The notes under the pieces are model-generated. The model worked only from the letters and a program-made list of their open reading frames with translations. It made no database searches and was not told the origin of the DNA. 64,000 nt of DNA from Chthonomonas sp. (GTDB taxonomy: Bacteria > Armatimonadota > Fimbriimonadia > Fimbriimonadales > Fimbriimonadaceae), in contig JAEURP010000007.1 in assembly GCA_016788585.1 (NCBI GenBank), forward strand, positions 233,196 through 297,195, written 5' to 3'. Below are positions 33,580 to 41,809 of the stretch, one piece after another; the first letter of the stretch is position 1, and each line of letters starts with the position of its first letter. The position numbers were made by a program, and so were the translations under genes.

Positions 33580-33620
33580 ATCAACCCTCCCCCAGCCCCT
33601 CCCAGGCTTGGGAGGGGAGT
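33580..33620 (+). repeat. GC-rich palindromic repeat, copy 3
   Basis: Begins ATCAACCCTCCCCCAGCCCC and ends GGGAGGGGAGT, with core CCTCCCAGGCTTGGGAGG. Same orientation as copy 1; the preceding ATCCGTATGCC resembles the bases before copies 1 and 2. Confidence 0.85.
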
Positions 33621-33743
33621 ATCTGGATTCACGACCGAGAACTTTGCAATCGACTTTAGGTTTGGGCGCGAAACCTAAGCAAATTTGCCGTGTGAGCCGA
33701 AAGATTCATAAGGCTCACGATCGTGTGCGCCGGGTTGATAACT

Positions 33744-34403
33744 ATGAAACCGAGTAGTAAATATATCACCCAGGGTATGCCGGAAACGGACTATATCGCT
33801 GCGGTGGAGAACTTCAAAAACGTTGCTACTGCGAATGCCGCGGCCCTTGGGCTTTCGGAACCGCAGGTAGCCCAGATCACGGCGGCGGCAGCTGAAATTG
33901 CCAGCGCCTATGAAAGTTGGACGACGGCCGTTGCCTCCGCTAAGGCGGTTTTGGTGACGAAAGACGAGACTTTCGCCGACACGAAGGCGTTGATCGACAG
34001 CTTCGCCAAGCTTTTCCGCGCCGATAATGGCATTCCGGATGCGCTTTTGGCCGAGTTGGCGGTTGCGCCGCACATTCCGACGCGCAGCTTCAATGCGCCC
34101 GTGACGCCGACCGGCTTTACCGGCAGCGCCACCGCGAATGGCCAAATCACCCTGAAGTGGAAGCGCGAGGGCAATACCTCGTCGACCCAGTTCATCGTGG
34201 AAAGCGCCACCAGCGACGCGGGTCCATGGACTCTTGCCACGATTACGAACAGCACGAAGGCGACGCTTCAGGCGACGCCGGGGCAGTTCATCACGTACCG
34301 CGTGGTGGCTCGAAAGGGTAACGATTCGGCAGACCCAACGGATGCCTTCAGCTTCTGGGTGGGTTCGGGCGAAAGCTCCGTTTCGCTCTCAATCGCTGCA
34401 TAA
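33744..34403 (+). CDS. Protein with helical N-terminus and fibronectin-type III-like domain
   Basis: A 219-residue protein. The first 110 residues are Ala-rich helices (TDYIAAVENFKNVATANAAA). After a linker with PVTPTGFTGS comes a beta-sandwich resembling FN3: GQITLKWKREGNTSSTQFIV, ESATSDAGPWTLA, QFITYRVVARKGNDS. There is no signal peptide. I know this layout from bacterial proteins of unknown function only. ATG 33744 is used; a GTG lies seven codons upstream. A strong terminator follows. Confidence 0.65.
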   Translation: MKPSSKYITQGMPETDYIAAVENFKNVATANAAALGLSEPQVAQITAAAAEIASAYESWTTAVASAKAVLVTKDETFADTKALIDSFAKLFRADNGIPDALLAELAVAPHIPTRSFNAPVTPTGFTGSATANGQITLKWKREGNTSSTQFIVESATSDAGPWTLATITNSTKATLQATPGQFITYRVVARKGNDSADPTDAFSFWVGSGESSVSLSIAA

Positions 34404-34431
34404 AGTTTCCTTCCGGGGGGAAGGGAAGTCG

Positions 34432-34460
34432 CAAGGGCCCGGCTTCGGCTGGGCTCTTTT
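34432..34460 (+). terminator. Rho-independent terminator after FN3-like gene
   Basis: GGGCCCGGC and GCTGGGCTC pair (with G-T wobbles) around a TTCG loop and are followed by TTTT. Confidence 0.8.
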
Positions 34461-34474
34461 GTTGCATTACGGGC

Positions 34475-34480
34475 TAGTAT
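34475..34480 (+). promoter_or_regulatory. Putative -10 box before lipoprotein gene
   Basis: TAGTAT ends six bases (AGGAAC) before the GTG at 34487. The AGGA in that spacer could also act as a weak ribosome site if initiation lies further upstream. Confidence 0.4.
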
Positions 34481-34486
34481 AGGAAC

Positions 34487-34909
34487 GTGAAACTCCTTGG
34501 TCTTATCTTGCTTTGCCTAGTTTGCATAGGTTGCCAAAGCACCGAGTCCGGCCCGGATACAGAGGCACATTACGTGGGCACGTATTCCGTTTCGGCGGTC
34601 GCCAACGGAAAGAGTGGCCCCCTTCAGCTCGTCTTGACGATGAAAGAAGACAAGAGTTGGACGATGCAGGACGCACTCGTCGGTTACAGTGGTACTTGGG
34701 TGTTGAAGCCCGACCTCTCGCTGTCATTACTACAATTTGAGGGGCCCGCCGGCAAGACAGAGCCTCCGACGAAGATGCTCCTCAAGCCCTCGCCCGACCG
34801 AAGCTTTATTCGGTGGGACATGGGTAATGGCAGCGTGATGGAGTTTCGGTTCGACCCCAAGGCCCAAGAGAAGGCGGAAGGCATGATGAAGCAAGCGCCA
34901 CCGAAGTGA
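34487..34909 (+). CDS. Putative lipoprotein, unknown function
   Basis: A 140-residue exported protein: KLLGLILLCLVCIGCQSTES is a lipoprotein signal with Cys16 as the likely lipidated residue, although the -3 Cys is unusual for a lipobox. The mature part is a small beta-rich domain (HYVGTYSVSAV, LVLTMKEDKSWTM, GTWVLKPDLSLSLL) resembling lipocalin-like or META-like stability domains; no family can be named. GTG start. It converges on the dockerin-like gene, with the stops one base apart. Confidence 0.65.
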   Translation: MKLLGLILLCLVCIGCQSTESGPDTEAHYVGTYSVSAVANGKSGPLQLVLTMKEDKSWTMQDALVGYSGTWVLKPDLSLSLLQFEGPAGKTEPPTKMLLKPSPDRSFIRWDMGNGSVMEFRFDPKAQEKAEGMMKQAPPK

Positions 34910-34910
34910 C

Positions 34911-35930
34911 TTAGTCGTCGACGGCGCCAAAGTTCGCAATGACGACATCGATGTCAGCGGCGTCGACTTCACCCGACGCATCCACATCCACATAGGGCGG
35001 GAAAAGGTCGCTCGTGGGCACCTCGCCAAACTCTTGGATAATCAAGTCGATATCCGCGGCGTCTACTTCGCCAGAGTTGTCGCAGTCGCCATTTGCGAAC
35101 AGCACCGTTCCTAGGTCGACATCTCCTCCAGAAAGGGTGAAGTCGAATTTGCGCTTCAGGAAAGATGAGCCATCAAAAGTGAGCGTGCGCGGGCCCAGAG
35201 CTAGGGTTGGCTGGGGGTACGTAAACGCAAACGTTGAATTGTAAGATTCGACGAAACTGGAATCGAATGTGGTCGTGCCTTGCGTGAGCGTGAAGTCAAT
35301 CTGCCTTGGAAGGGCGAAGTCGGCAATGGTGTTGGCAAACTCGAACGAGGCAGTGATGTGCTGATATGGCGTGACGCTGAAATTATCAACGATAAACGTA
35401 TTGTCGTTATAGTGCGACTCGGGAAACTCCTCCGCGCGAAGACGAAACGTGTGGCCATTTCCCATGAACTCTATGATTTCACTGTGTCCAAATCCGAAAG
35501 GCGTGTGCAAGAGGCTTCCCACCACTTGATTGGTTTCGAGGTCAGTCACAGTAACTCGAAATTGAGTTGTTGTTGTGGTCGTCCATCGCTGCCACTGGTA
35601 AAGCAGCGTCATCCAACGTCCGTCGACAGATTCAAAGTCTTGATAGATGTTGCCGTTGACACCGCCCCAGCCTTCGCCATCCATATTGAGGCTGTAATTG
35701 CCAGAAATCGTCGGATAGAGGACCGTGTTGTGCACGGTCATTGCGTGGCCTGGCTCGACTGTCCAACCAGGAATCTGAGAGCCGGTGAGAGCGCTAAAGC
35801 CTGAATCACCGGCAACTCCGCTACCGTAATTTGGCTGACTCTCGAAGTCGCCATTAACCAAAAGTTCTGTCGCACGGACGGATGGTGCGGCAGCAATCAA
35901 GCATAGTTGAGCGAGGTGAGCAAGTTTCAT
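34911..35930 (-). CDS. Secreted protein with dockerin-like C-terminal repeats
   Basis: A 339-residue exported protein. After the signal peptide (LAQLCLIAAAPSVRA) comes a beta-sandwich beginning ELLVNGDFESQPNYG, as in DUF642-like carbohydrate-binding proteins. Then TLTFDGSSFLKRKFDFTLSG introduces a C-terminal module ending in two dockerin-like Ca2+ loops: GDCDNSGEVDAADIDLII and VDVDASGEVDAADIDVVI. The same module ends the protein at 46238-47665. In this group such ends probably bind Ca2+ and may anchor or attach proteins outside the cell; no cohesin is visible here. TAGAAT on the minus strand near 35950 could be the -10 box of its promoter. Confidence 0.8.
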   Translation of the reverse strand: MKLAHLAQLCLIAAAPSVRATELLVNGDFESQPNYGSGVAGDSGFSALTGSQIPGWTVEPGHAMTVHNTVLYPTISGNYSLNMDGEGWGGVNGNIYQDFESVDGRWMTLLYQWQRWTTTTTTQFRVTVTDLETNQVVGSLLHTPFGFGHSEIIEFMGNGHTFRLRAEEFPESHYNDNTFIVDNFSVTPYQHITASFEFANTIADFALPRQIDFTLTQGTTTFDSSFVESYNSTFAFTYPQPTLALGPRTLTFDGSSFLKRKFDFTLSGGDVDLGTVLFANGDCDNSGEVDAADIDLIIQEFGEVPTSDLFPPYVDVDASGEVDAADIDVVIANFGAVDD

Positions 35931-36058
35931 GTTAGGCCCGAGTTAATTCTAATTTCTTTTTGTGCAAATTGTATGTAAGTAGGCAACAAATTTGAGAAAG
36001 TTGACATATAGTATTGCTATCAGCTCGGTGCATTACCGGGCTGGTTTTTGGAGAAACT

Positions 36059-36634
36059 ATGAAACTACGATTCTGGAGTTTGGCCACCGCCATGGGAATG
36101 TCTGCATTTTCAATGGCTCATGTCGAGATCTTTTCGGGTGTCTTTTCGGGCCTCAGCGAAGTTCCGCCAAATGCTTCGCCCGCATCGGGCGTTACGACCG
36201 TTACCGTCGACCTCGATCTTATCACGATGAGGGTCCAGTCATCCTTTAGTGGCCTGATTGGAACCACTACAGCTTCTCACATCCACGTGGGCGGAGGTCC
36301 TGGTACAAATGGCGGTGTCGCATCTCAAACGCCGTCTTTCGTTGGCTTCCCACTGGGTGTCACATCGGGCACGTACGATCACACCTTTGATATGGCGCAA
36401 GCTTCGAGTTACAACGCGTCCTATATCGCTGGAAATGGCGGAACCGTAAGTAGCGCTTTCAACGCACTATTGAATGCGTTGCGACAAGGGCGTGCCTATC
36501 ACAATATTCACACCAGCGCGTTCCCGGGCGGAGAGATTCGAGCGGATCTTCAGGCCGTGCCGGAGCCAGCATCAATGGCGGCCATGGGGCTGGCCCTTAT
36601 TGGACTAGTCTCTCGTCGAAGGAAGAAGAGTTAA
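36059..36634 (+). CDS. CHRD-domain protein with PEP-CTERM tail
   Basis: A 191-residue secreted protein: signal peptide (LRFWSLATAMGMSAFSMA), a CHRD domain (FSGLSEVPPNASPASG, ASHIHVGGGPGTNG, HNIHTSAFPGGEIRADL), then a PEP-CTERM sorting tail VPEPASMAAMGLALIGLVSRRRKK. PEP-CTERM proteins are processed by exosortase; none is in this window. GGAGA precedes the ATG at 36059, which is chosen over an earlier in-frame ATG. Its TAA shares TTAA with the stop of the convergent acetyltransferase gene. Confidence 0.88.
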   Translation: MKLRFWSLATAMGMSAFSMAHVEIFSGVFSGLSEVPPNASPASGVTTVTVDLDLITMRVQSSFSGLIGTTTASHIHVGGGPGTNGGVASQTPSFVGFPLGVTSGTYDHTFDMAQASSYNASYIAGNGGTVSSAFNALLNALRQGRAYHNIHTSAFPGGEIRADLQAVPEPASMAAMGLALIGLVSRRRKKS

Positions 36635-37167
36635 GCTTCCCAGTCCTCGCGTAAGAGGGCAAAGAGGTGCTCATCGCGGTATTGGCCATCACGCCAATAC
36701 CGCTTTGGCCAAACGCCGACCTCACGGTAACCGGCCTTCTCGAGCATTCGTCGACTTCGCAAGTTTCCTTCGAGATGGCTGCTTCGTAGGAGTTGCAACC
36801 CAAGTTGCTCGAAGCAATAGCGTGTTCGAGTACGCACGACGTCAAGGCCATACCCCTGACCCCAATACTCCTTGTCGCCAATAAAGATTCCCGTTTGAGC
36901 GGACCGATGCACGTGATCTATCTCGTGGATGCCGGTGGCCCCGATGTGAACTCCGCCGAGAGTCTCGATGGCAAAGCTTACGGTTGTTGGATCTTTGCCG
37001 ACGTTTTGTAGGTACTCCAACTCATTGAGACGAGTGAGTGGGCGATGACCAACCAGCAATCCCGAAGTTACTTCGGGATCGTTGAGCCAAAGGAAGTAGT
37101 TCTCGAGATGTCGCTCGACATCCGCTGGAACTAGCCGAATTTTTTCACCCTGCCAGCCAAAAGCCAT
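36631..37167 (-). CDS. GNAT family N-acetyltransferase (RimJ/RimL-like)
   Basis: A 178-residue acetyltransferase: IRLVPADVERHLENYFLWLN at the N-terminus, YWGQGYGLDVVRT as the acetyl-CoA pyrophosphate loop (Q/RxxGxG/A), and NLRSRRMLEKAGYREVG as the C-terminal GNAT strand-helix. Targets could be protein N-termini, sugars or small amines; not decidable. It lies 43 bases downstream of ppdK on the same strand. Confidence 0.88.
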   Translation of the reverse strand: MAFGWQGEKIRLVPADVERHLENYFLWLNDPEVTSGLLVGHRPLTRLNELEYLQNVGKDPTTVSFAIETLGGVHIGATGIHEIDHVHRSAQTGIFIGDKEYWGQGYGLDVVRTRTRYCFEQLGLQLLRSSHLEGNLRSRRMLEKAGYREVGVWPKRYWRDGQYRDEHLFALLREDWEA

Positions 37168-37210
37168 AGTCGGTTTTGGACGCTGGCGCGACTCGCAGGG
37201 TTACAGAGTC

Positions 37211-39904
37211 CTATTTGTCGGCGGTAGCAATCGTCATTCGATCGCGGATCGCCGCCTGTGCCGCCGCCAGTCGCGCGATCGGAACGCGGAAAGGCGAGCA
37301 TGAAACATAGTCGAGACCGATCTGGTGACAGAAGATAACCGATTCCGGATCGCCGCCATGTTCGCCGCAAATGCCGCACTTCAGGCCTTCGCGTGAGGCG
37401 CGACCCTCTTCGACGGCTAGCTTCATTAAGCGACCAACGCCGGTTTGATCAATGCTCTCGAATGGGTTCGTAGGAAGGATCTTCTGGTCAACATACTGCG
37501 TAAGGAACTTGCCCTCGGCGTCGTCGCGGCTGTAGCCGAAGGTCATCTGCGTCAGGTCATTCGTGCCGAAGCTAAAGAACTGCGCGTATTCGGCGATCTC
37601 GCCGGCGGTTAATGCCGCGCGAGGAATCTCGATCATCGTTCCGAACTGGTAAGGCACGTCTGCGCCTTGTTCGGCAACAACCTTCTTGGCCGTATCTTCA
37701 AGCAAACTCTGCACGACCTTGAGTTCATTCACGGTCGAAACGAGCGGAATCATGATTTCCGGATAGACGGCGATGCCTTCCTTCGTCAGCTTTGCCGCTG
37801 CCTGAAGAATCGCGCGGGTTTGCATGACCACGATGCCCGGCATGATGATGCTAAGGCGGACGCCACGCAGACCCATCATCGGGTTCGATTCCTTCATGCT
37901 CTCGACCTCAGCCAGAAGCTTCAGTTTCTCCTCAAGGCGAGGCTTGTGCTCAGAATTCGTTGCAGACTTGATTTGCAGTTCGGTCGTCTCGCGAATCAGC
38001 TCTTCGTGGGAGGGCAGGAACTCGTGAAGCGGCGGATCGATCAGGCGGATCGTCACTGGCTTCCCGTCCATTGCGCGAAAGATGCCTTCGAAATCGCTTT
38101 GCTGGAACTCTAGAAGTGAGGCTAGGCACCGGTCGCGCACATCCTGACTTTTCGTAAGGATCATTTCCTGCACGAGCGGCAGGCGATCCTTGTCGAAGAA
38201 CATGTGCTCTGTTCGACAAAGGCCAATGCCCTCCGCGCCAAACTCCAAAGCTTGCTCGGCATCCTGTGGATTGTCGGCGTTGGTGCGCACCTTGAGGCGG
38301 CGCGCGCCATCGGCCCAGCCCATCAGCTCGCCAAATGAGCCGCTAACTTCAGGAGCAATAAGATCAAGCTTGCCAAGATAAATGTTCCCGGTCGAGCCGT
38401 CGAGGGTGATAATGTCGCCTTCCTTAATTGTGTGCCCATCGAATTTAAAGTGCCTGTTGGTTACATTAACTTCGAGCGCTTCGGCTCCCGCAACACACGG
38501 AATTCCAAAGCCGCGGGCCACAACGGCAGCGTGGCTAGTTTTGCCACCGCGAGCGGTAAGTACGCCTTGAGAGGCCATCATGCCGTGCACGTCGTCGGGG
38601 TTGGTTTCGTCGCGAACGAGGATGACGTCCTCGCCGGTGCCACCTTTACCCTTGTCTGCCGCGGTGTCGGCGTCAAAGACAACCTTTCCAACGGCGGCGC
38701 CGGGCGATGCGGCCAGGCCCTTCGCGAGAAGAATCGCGGAAGGAATCGAGTCGGGATTGATACGTGGGTGCAGAAGCTGGTCGAGGTGCGAACCCGTCAC
38801 GCGGTTGATCGCCTCTTCCTTAGAAATCAGTCCTTCGCTCACCATCTCGACCGCGATGCGCACTGCCGCAGGGCCAGTTCGCTTTCCGGATCGGCATTGC
38901 AGCATGTAAAGCTTGCCATGCTCGATCGTGAACTCCAGGTCTTGCATGTCCTTGTAGTGCGCTTCTAACTTGTCGCAGACGCTGACGAACTCGTTGTAGA
39001 TCGCCTCGTTCTGCTTTTGCAAAGCGCTGATTGGAACCGGAGTGCGAACGCCGGCGACCACATCTTCGCCTTGCGCGTTCATCAGATACTCACCGAAGAG
39101 TGCCTTCTCGCCGGTGCTCGGGTCACGAGTGAACGCAACGCCAGTTCCGCAGTCGTCGCCGGCATTGCCGAAAACCATCGCCTGGATGTTAACCGCGGTG
39201 CCGATTTCGTCAGGAATCTTCTCGGTGCGGCGATAGAAGATCGCACGGTCGTTGTTCCAACTCTTAAAGACGGCCTCGACCGAGAGCGCGAGCTGCTCCC
39301 AAGGATCGGTGGGGAAGTCGCGTCCGACTTCGGCCTTCACATGCGCGAGGAACTGCGCCGAAATCTCCTTCAGGTGCTCGGCGGTCAGATCGAGGTCATT
39401 CTTCGCGCCGACCTTGTACTTGTAAACCTGGAAGATCTCGTTATCAAAGTCGTGCTTCGGAATGCCAAACGCGACATCGCTGAACATCATGATGAAGCGG
39501 CGGTAAGAGTCATAAACGAAGCGCTCGTCGCCGGTCTCTTTCACCATCGCGGCCAGCGTCTCGGGGTTCAAACCGAGGTTTAGAACGGTGTCCATCATGC
39601 CCGGCATGCTGAACTTCGCGCCCGAGCGAACTGAGAACAGCAGCGGTTTCTCGACGCCGCCAAGCTTGCGGCCCGTAATCTGCTCGACCTCGGCCACGGC
39701 GGCCTTCATGTCATCGAGCAGGCCGTGGGGAAGGGCTTTACCAGCCTGATAATATTCGCCGCAGACGGCAGTGGTGATGGTAAATCCGGGGGGGACAGGT
39801 AGACCGATATTGGTCATTTCGGCAAGGTTCGCCCCTTTTCCGCCGAGGAGGTCCCGCATGGTGGCATTGCCCTCGCGGAACAAATAAACGCGCTTTTGGC
39901 TCAT
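37211..39904 (-). CDS. ppdK: Pyruvate, phosphate dikinase
   Basis: Interconverts pyruvate, ATP and phosphate with phosphoenolpyruvate, AMP and PPi. 897 residues, normal length: the ATP-grasp domain starts LLGGKGANLAEMTNIGLPVP, the swivelling phosphohistidine is His458 in GGKTSHAAVVARG, and the C-terminal PEP-binding barrel has LCRTEHMFF, GLRGVRLS and the catalytic Cys in KCGICGEHGGDP. The enzyme makes or uses PPi, so it links metabolically to the H+-pyrophosphatase at 1210. No clear ribosome site or -10 box was found close to its ATG. Confidence 0.97.
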   Translation of the reverse strand: MSQKRVYLFREGNATMRDLLGGKGANLAEMTNIGLPVPPGFTITTAVCGEYYQAGKALPHGLLDDMKAAVAEVEQITGRKLGGVEKPLLFSVRSGAKFSMPGMMDTVLNLGLNPETLAAMVKETGDERFVYDSYRRFIMMFSDVAFGIPKHDFDNEIFQVYKYKVGAKNDLDLTAEHLKEISAQFLAHVKAEVGRDFPTDPWEQLALSVEAVFKSWNNDRAIFYRRTEKIPDEIGTAVNIQAMVFGNAGDDCGTGVAFTRDPSTGEKALFGEYLMNAQGEDVVAGVRTPVPISALQKQNEAIYNEFVSVCDKLEAHYKDMQDLEFTIEHGKLYMLQCRSGKRTGPAAVRIAVEMVSEGLISKEEAINRVTGSHLDQLLHPRINPDSIPSAILLAKGLAASPGAAVGKVVFDADTAADKGKGGTGEDVILVRDETNPDDVHGMMASQGVLTARGGKTSHAAVVARGFGIPCVAGAEALEVNVTNRHFKFDGHTIKEGDIITLDGSTGNIYLGKLDLIAPEVSGSFGELMGWADGARRLKVRTNADNPQDAEQALEFGAEGIGLCRTEHMFFDKDRLPLVQEMILTKSQDVRDRCLASLLEFQQSDFEGIFRAMDGKPVTIRLIDPPLHEFLPSHEELIRETTELQIKSATNSEHKPRLEEKLKLLAEVESMKESNPMMGLRGVRLSIIMPGIVVMQTRAILQAAAKLTKEGIAVYPEIMIPLVSTVNELKVVQSLLEDTAKKVVAEQGADVPYQFGTMIEIPRAALTAGEIAEYAQFFSFGTNDLTQMTFGYSRDDAEGKFLTQYVDQKILPTNPFESIDQTGVGRLMKLAVEEGRASREGLKCGICGEHGGDPESVIFCHQIGLDYVSCSPFRVPIARLAAAQAAIRDRMTIATADK

Positions 39905-40070
39905 AGGTTGTTCTCTTGGGTCCGCCGTCAGAGAAGGAGCGACATCATTGGCGCGGTCTGGCAGACTCCTTAGAGTACCCGGTGAGGGGCTGATTGGGCA
40001 GTTTCGAGGTCTTGCAATTTAGGCTCCTTGTGCGTCATAATCCTCGTTCGCGCAAGGCGCAGCTACGACC

Positions 40071-40316
40071 ATGAAAGCCGATACCCATCCACAGACTTAC
40101 CCCGTCCTTTTCGTCGACGGCGACCACGAATGGACCGGTGTCTCGACGCTGAAGACAAACGATACGCGAACCATCGACGGCATCGAATATTTCGTAGTGC
40201 CAGTGGAAATCAGTGCGTTCAGCCACCCGTTCTACACGGGTCAGAAGAAGATTGTCGACTCGGCGGGCCGCGTTGAGAAGTTCATGCGCCGCTACGGCAA
40301 CCAAGTCAAGAAGTAA
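40071..40316 (+). CDS. rpmE2: 50S ribosomal protein L31, type B
   Basis: An 81-residue ribosomal protein: [16 protein letters not shown], then [26 protein letters not shown]. It lacks the CxxC zinc motif of type A L31, so it is the zinc-independent form, in many bacteria controlled by Zur. It diverges from ppdK with 166 bases between them; CATAAT at about 40035 may be the -10 box of a promoter with a short leader. Confidence 0.95.
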   Translation: MKADTHPQTYPVLFVDGDHEWTGVSTLKTNDTRTIDGIEYFVVPVEISAFSHPFYTGQKKIVDSAGRVEKFMRRYGNQVKK

Positions 40317-40347
40317 AGAATTTCTTACAATCCGGCGCGCATTCGTG

Positions 40348-40353
40348 TACTGT
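40348..40353 (+). promoter_or_regulatory. Putative -10 box before PEP-CTERM gene
   Basis: TACTGT ends six bases (AAAGTC) before the ATG at 40360. No Shine-Dalgarno. Confidence 0.4.
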
Positions 40354-40359
40354 AAAGTC

Positions 40360-41131
40360 ATGAATGCGCGTTTTGCATTTGCTTTTGTTGTTGGCTGTTT
40401 TGGTTCCTTCGCTACGGCGGCGCCGTTTGCCTACACCTTGAATACGAACATGAACAAGTTCAGGGTGAACATGGCGAACAACGCCGAAACACCTGTCCCG
40501 CCAAACACTTTCCAGAGTCGTAGCTTGGCGATTGATCCCGCAAATCAGTTGATTTCCATCGATTCGAATGGTGTGCTTTTCAATGTCACGGGCCCGGCGA
40601 TCCCGATGGGAGCAACCGGTATGCTAGGGTGCGGTGACCTGGACTGGGGCGTTGGCGGGGTGTGGGGATACGACAATCTCGCTGATCAACTCTTTTTTTT
40701 TGACACCACTTTGTCGACACTTACCTCTGTCACCGCGATATCTGGTGTTGGAGCAGGGCAGACAGTCGATGGGGTGGCCTATCGTCCGAGCGACGGGTCC
40801 ATCTTTTTGAGCGCACACAACCCGGCGATGACAGACTTCTTATATCAGGTCATGCCATTTACCAATGTGGCGGCACCCGTTGATCATAGTGCACGGCGAT
40901 GCTAACAGTTATGTTGCGGACATTGACTTTGATAGCGCCGGAACGCTCTATGCAATGACTTGGTATCACCGCGACTTCTACACAGTCTCTCAAACAAACG
41001 CCGCTATCGGATTTGTGAGTGCGGGTCCTCACCGAGACGTGACGGCGATGGCTATTCAAGCGGTGCCCGAGCCAGTGACGTGTGGAGCCTTGGCCCTGGG
41101 TCTTCTTGGTCTATTGAGGCGTAGGCGCTAG
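40360..41131 (+). pseudogene. PEP-CTERM secreted protein gene with a one-base frameshift
   Basis: The first frame gives a signal peptide (FAFAFVVGCFGSFATAAPFA) and a beta-propeller-like domain (SRSLAIDPANQLISID, VDGVAYRPSDGSIFLSAHNP). It stops at 40903-40905 just after leaving the homologous pattern. The +1 frame continues at about 40885 with VHGDANSYVADIDFDSAGTL and ends in a PEP-CTERM tail, VPEPVTCGALALGLLGLLRRRR. One extra base near 40876-40886 explains both. Read together the product would be about 257 residues. Its TAG shares CTAG with the convergent redoxin gene. Error, decay or programmed shift cannot be distinguished. Confidence 0.7.
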
Positions 41132-41745
41132 TCCGCGTACTTCACTGAGCACCCGTAGGGAGCGGCAAACTTGACGCTCACTGGCTTTCCAGCCAATGCT
41201 TCCTTAAGAGCCTCTCGGACGTGGTTTCGAGCACCAGGAATGTCTGCCTTATTGGTTCCTGGCTTGTCATCGATGCCACCCATAAAAATCAGCTTGCCCT
41301 TAGGATCGATAACGAACATGTGCGGTGTCGTCTTTGCGTGATAAAGCTTGCCAACTGTCCCGGAAGGATCGAGAAGCATATCCGAGATCATATGGCCCTT
41401 CTCTTTGATGATCTGTTTTGCGGTTGGTCCATCGACAAATCCTTGTTTTCCGGGAGCTGAACTAACAATCGAGAGCCAGACCACTCCGTTCTTCATCGCC
41501 CATGCTTGAGTTTGCTGCATGTTCCCGCTGTCGTAGTGCTTTTTGACAATTGGGCAGTCATGGTTGGTCCATTCCAAAACTACAAACTTCCCGGAATGAT
41601 CCTTCAGGGAGACACTCTTGTTGTCTGTATTAGGCAAAGTAAAGGCCGGGGCTTGCTGGTCGACTTCCGGCGGTGCTGGGGCCTTTGCTTGTTGAAAGAG
41701 CCCGGTTGCCATGGCGATGGCCGAAACAAGAAATGCGCGCAACAT
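41128..41745 (-). CDS. Secreted redoxin-family protein
   Basis: A 205-residue exported thioredoxin-like protein: signal peptide (LRAFLVSAIAMATGLFQQA), then QQAPAFTLPNTDNKSVSL, and the active-site loop VVLEWTNHDCPIVKKHY with a single Cys, a pattern known from peroxiredoxin-like redoxins. TPHMFVIDPKGKLIFMGGID holds the cis-Pro region. The last Cys (YGCSVKY) could resolve the first. The frame is open upstream to 41838, but the ATG at 41743-41745 fits the signal peptide. Confidence 0.8.
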   Translation of the reverse strand: MLRAFLVSAIAMATGLFQQAKAPAPPEVDQQAPAFTLPNTDNKSVSLKDHSGKFVVLEWTNHDCPIVKKHYDSGNMQQTQAWAMKNGVVWLSIVSSAPGKQGFVDGPTAKQIIKEKGHMISDMLLDPSGTVGKLYHAKTTPHMFVIDPKGKLIFMGGIDDKPGTNKADIPGARNHVREALKEALAGKPVSVKFAAPYGCSVKYAD

Positions 41746-41793
41746 GATAATAGGGGATACCGTTCCGCACTTTGGATAGTTCCAGTTCCGTCG

Positions 41794-41799
41794 TACAAT
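41794..41799 (+). promoter_or_regulatory. Putative -10 box before M1 aminopeptidase gene
   Basis: TACAAT lies ten bases before the ATG at 41810 and overlaps an earlier in-frame ATG at 41798, which argues that 41810 is the true start. Confidence 0.4.
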
Positions 41800-41809
41800 G
41801 TATTCGCCC

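Noticed and set aside
33542..33757. 71-codon plus-strand open frame over palindromic repeat copy 3
   Set aside because: It reads through the repeat and into the next gene's leader; no coding signal.
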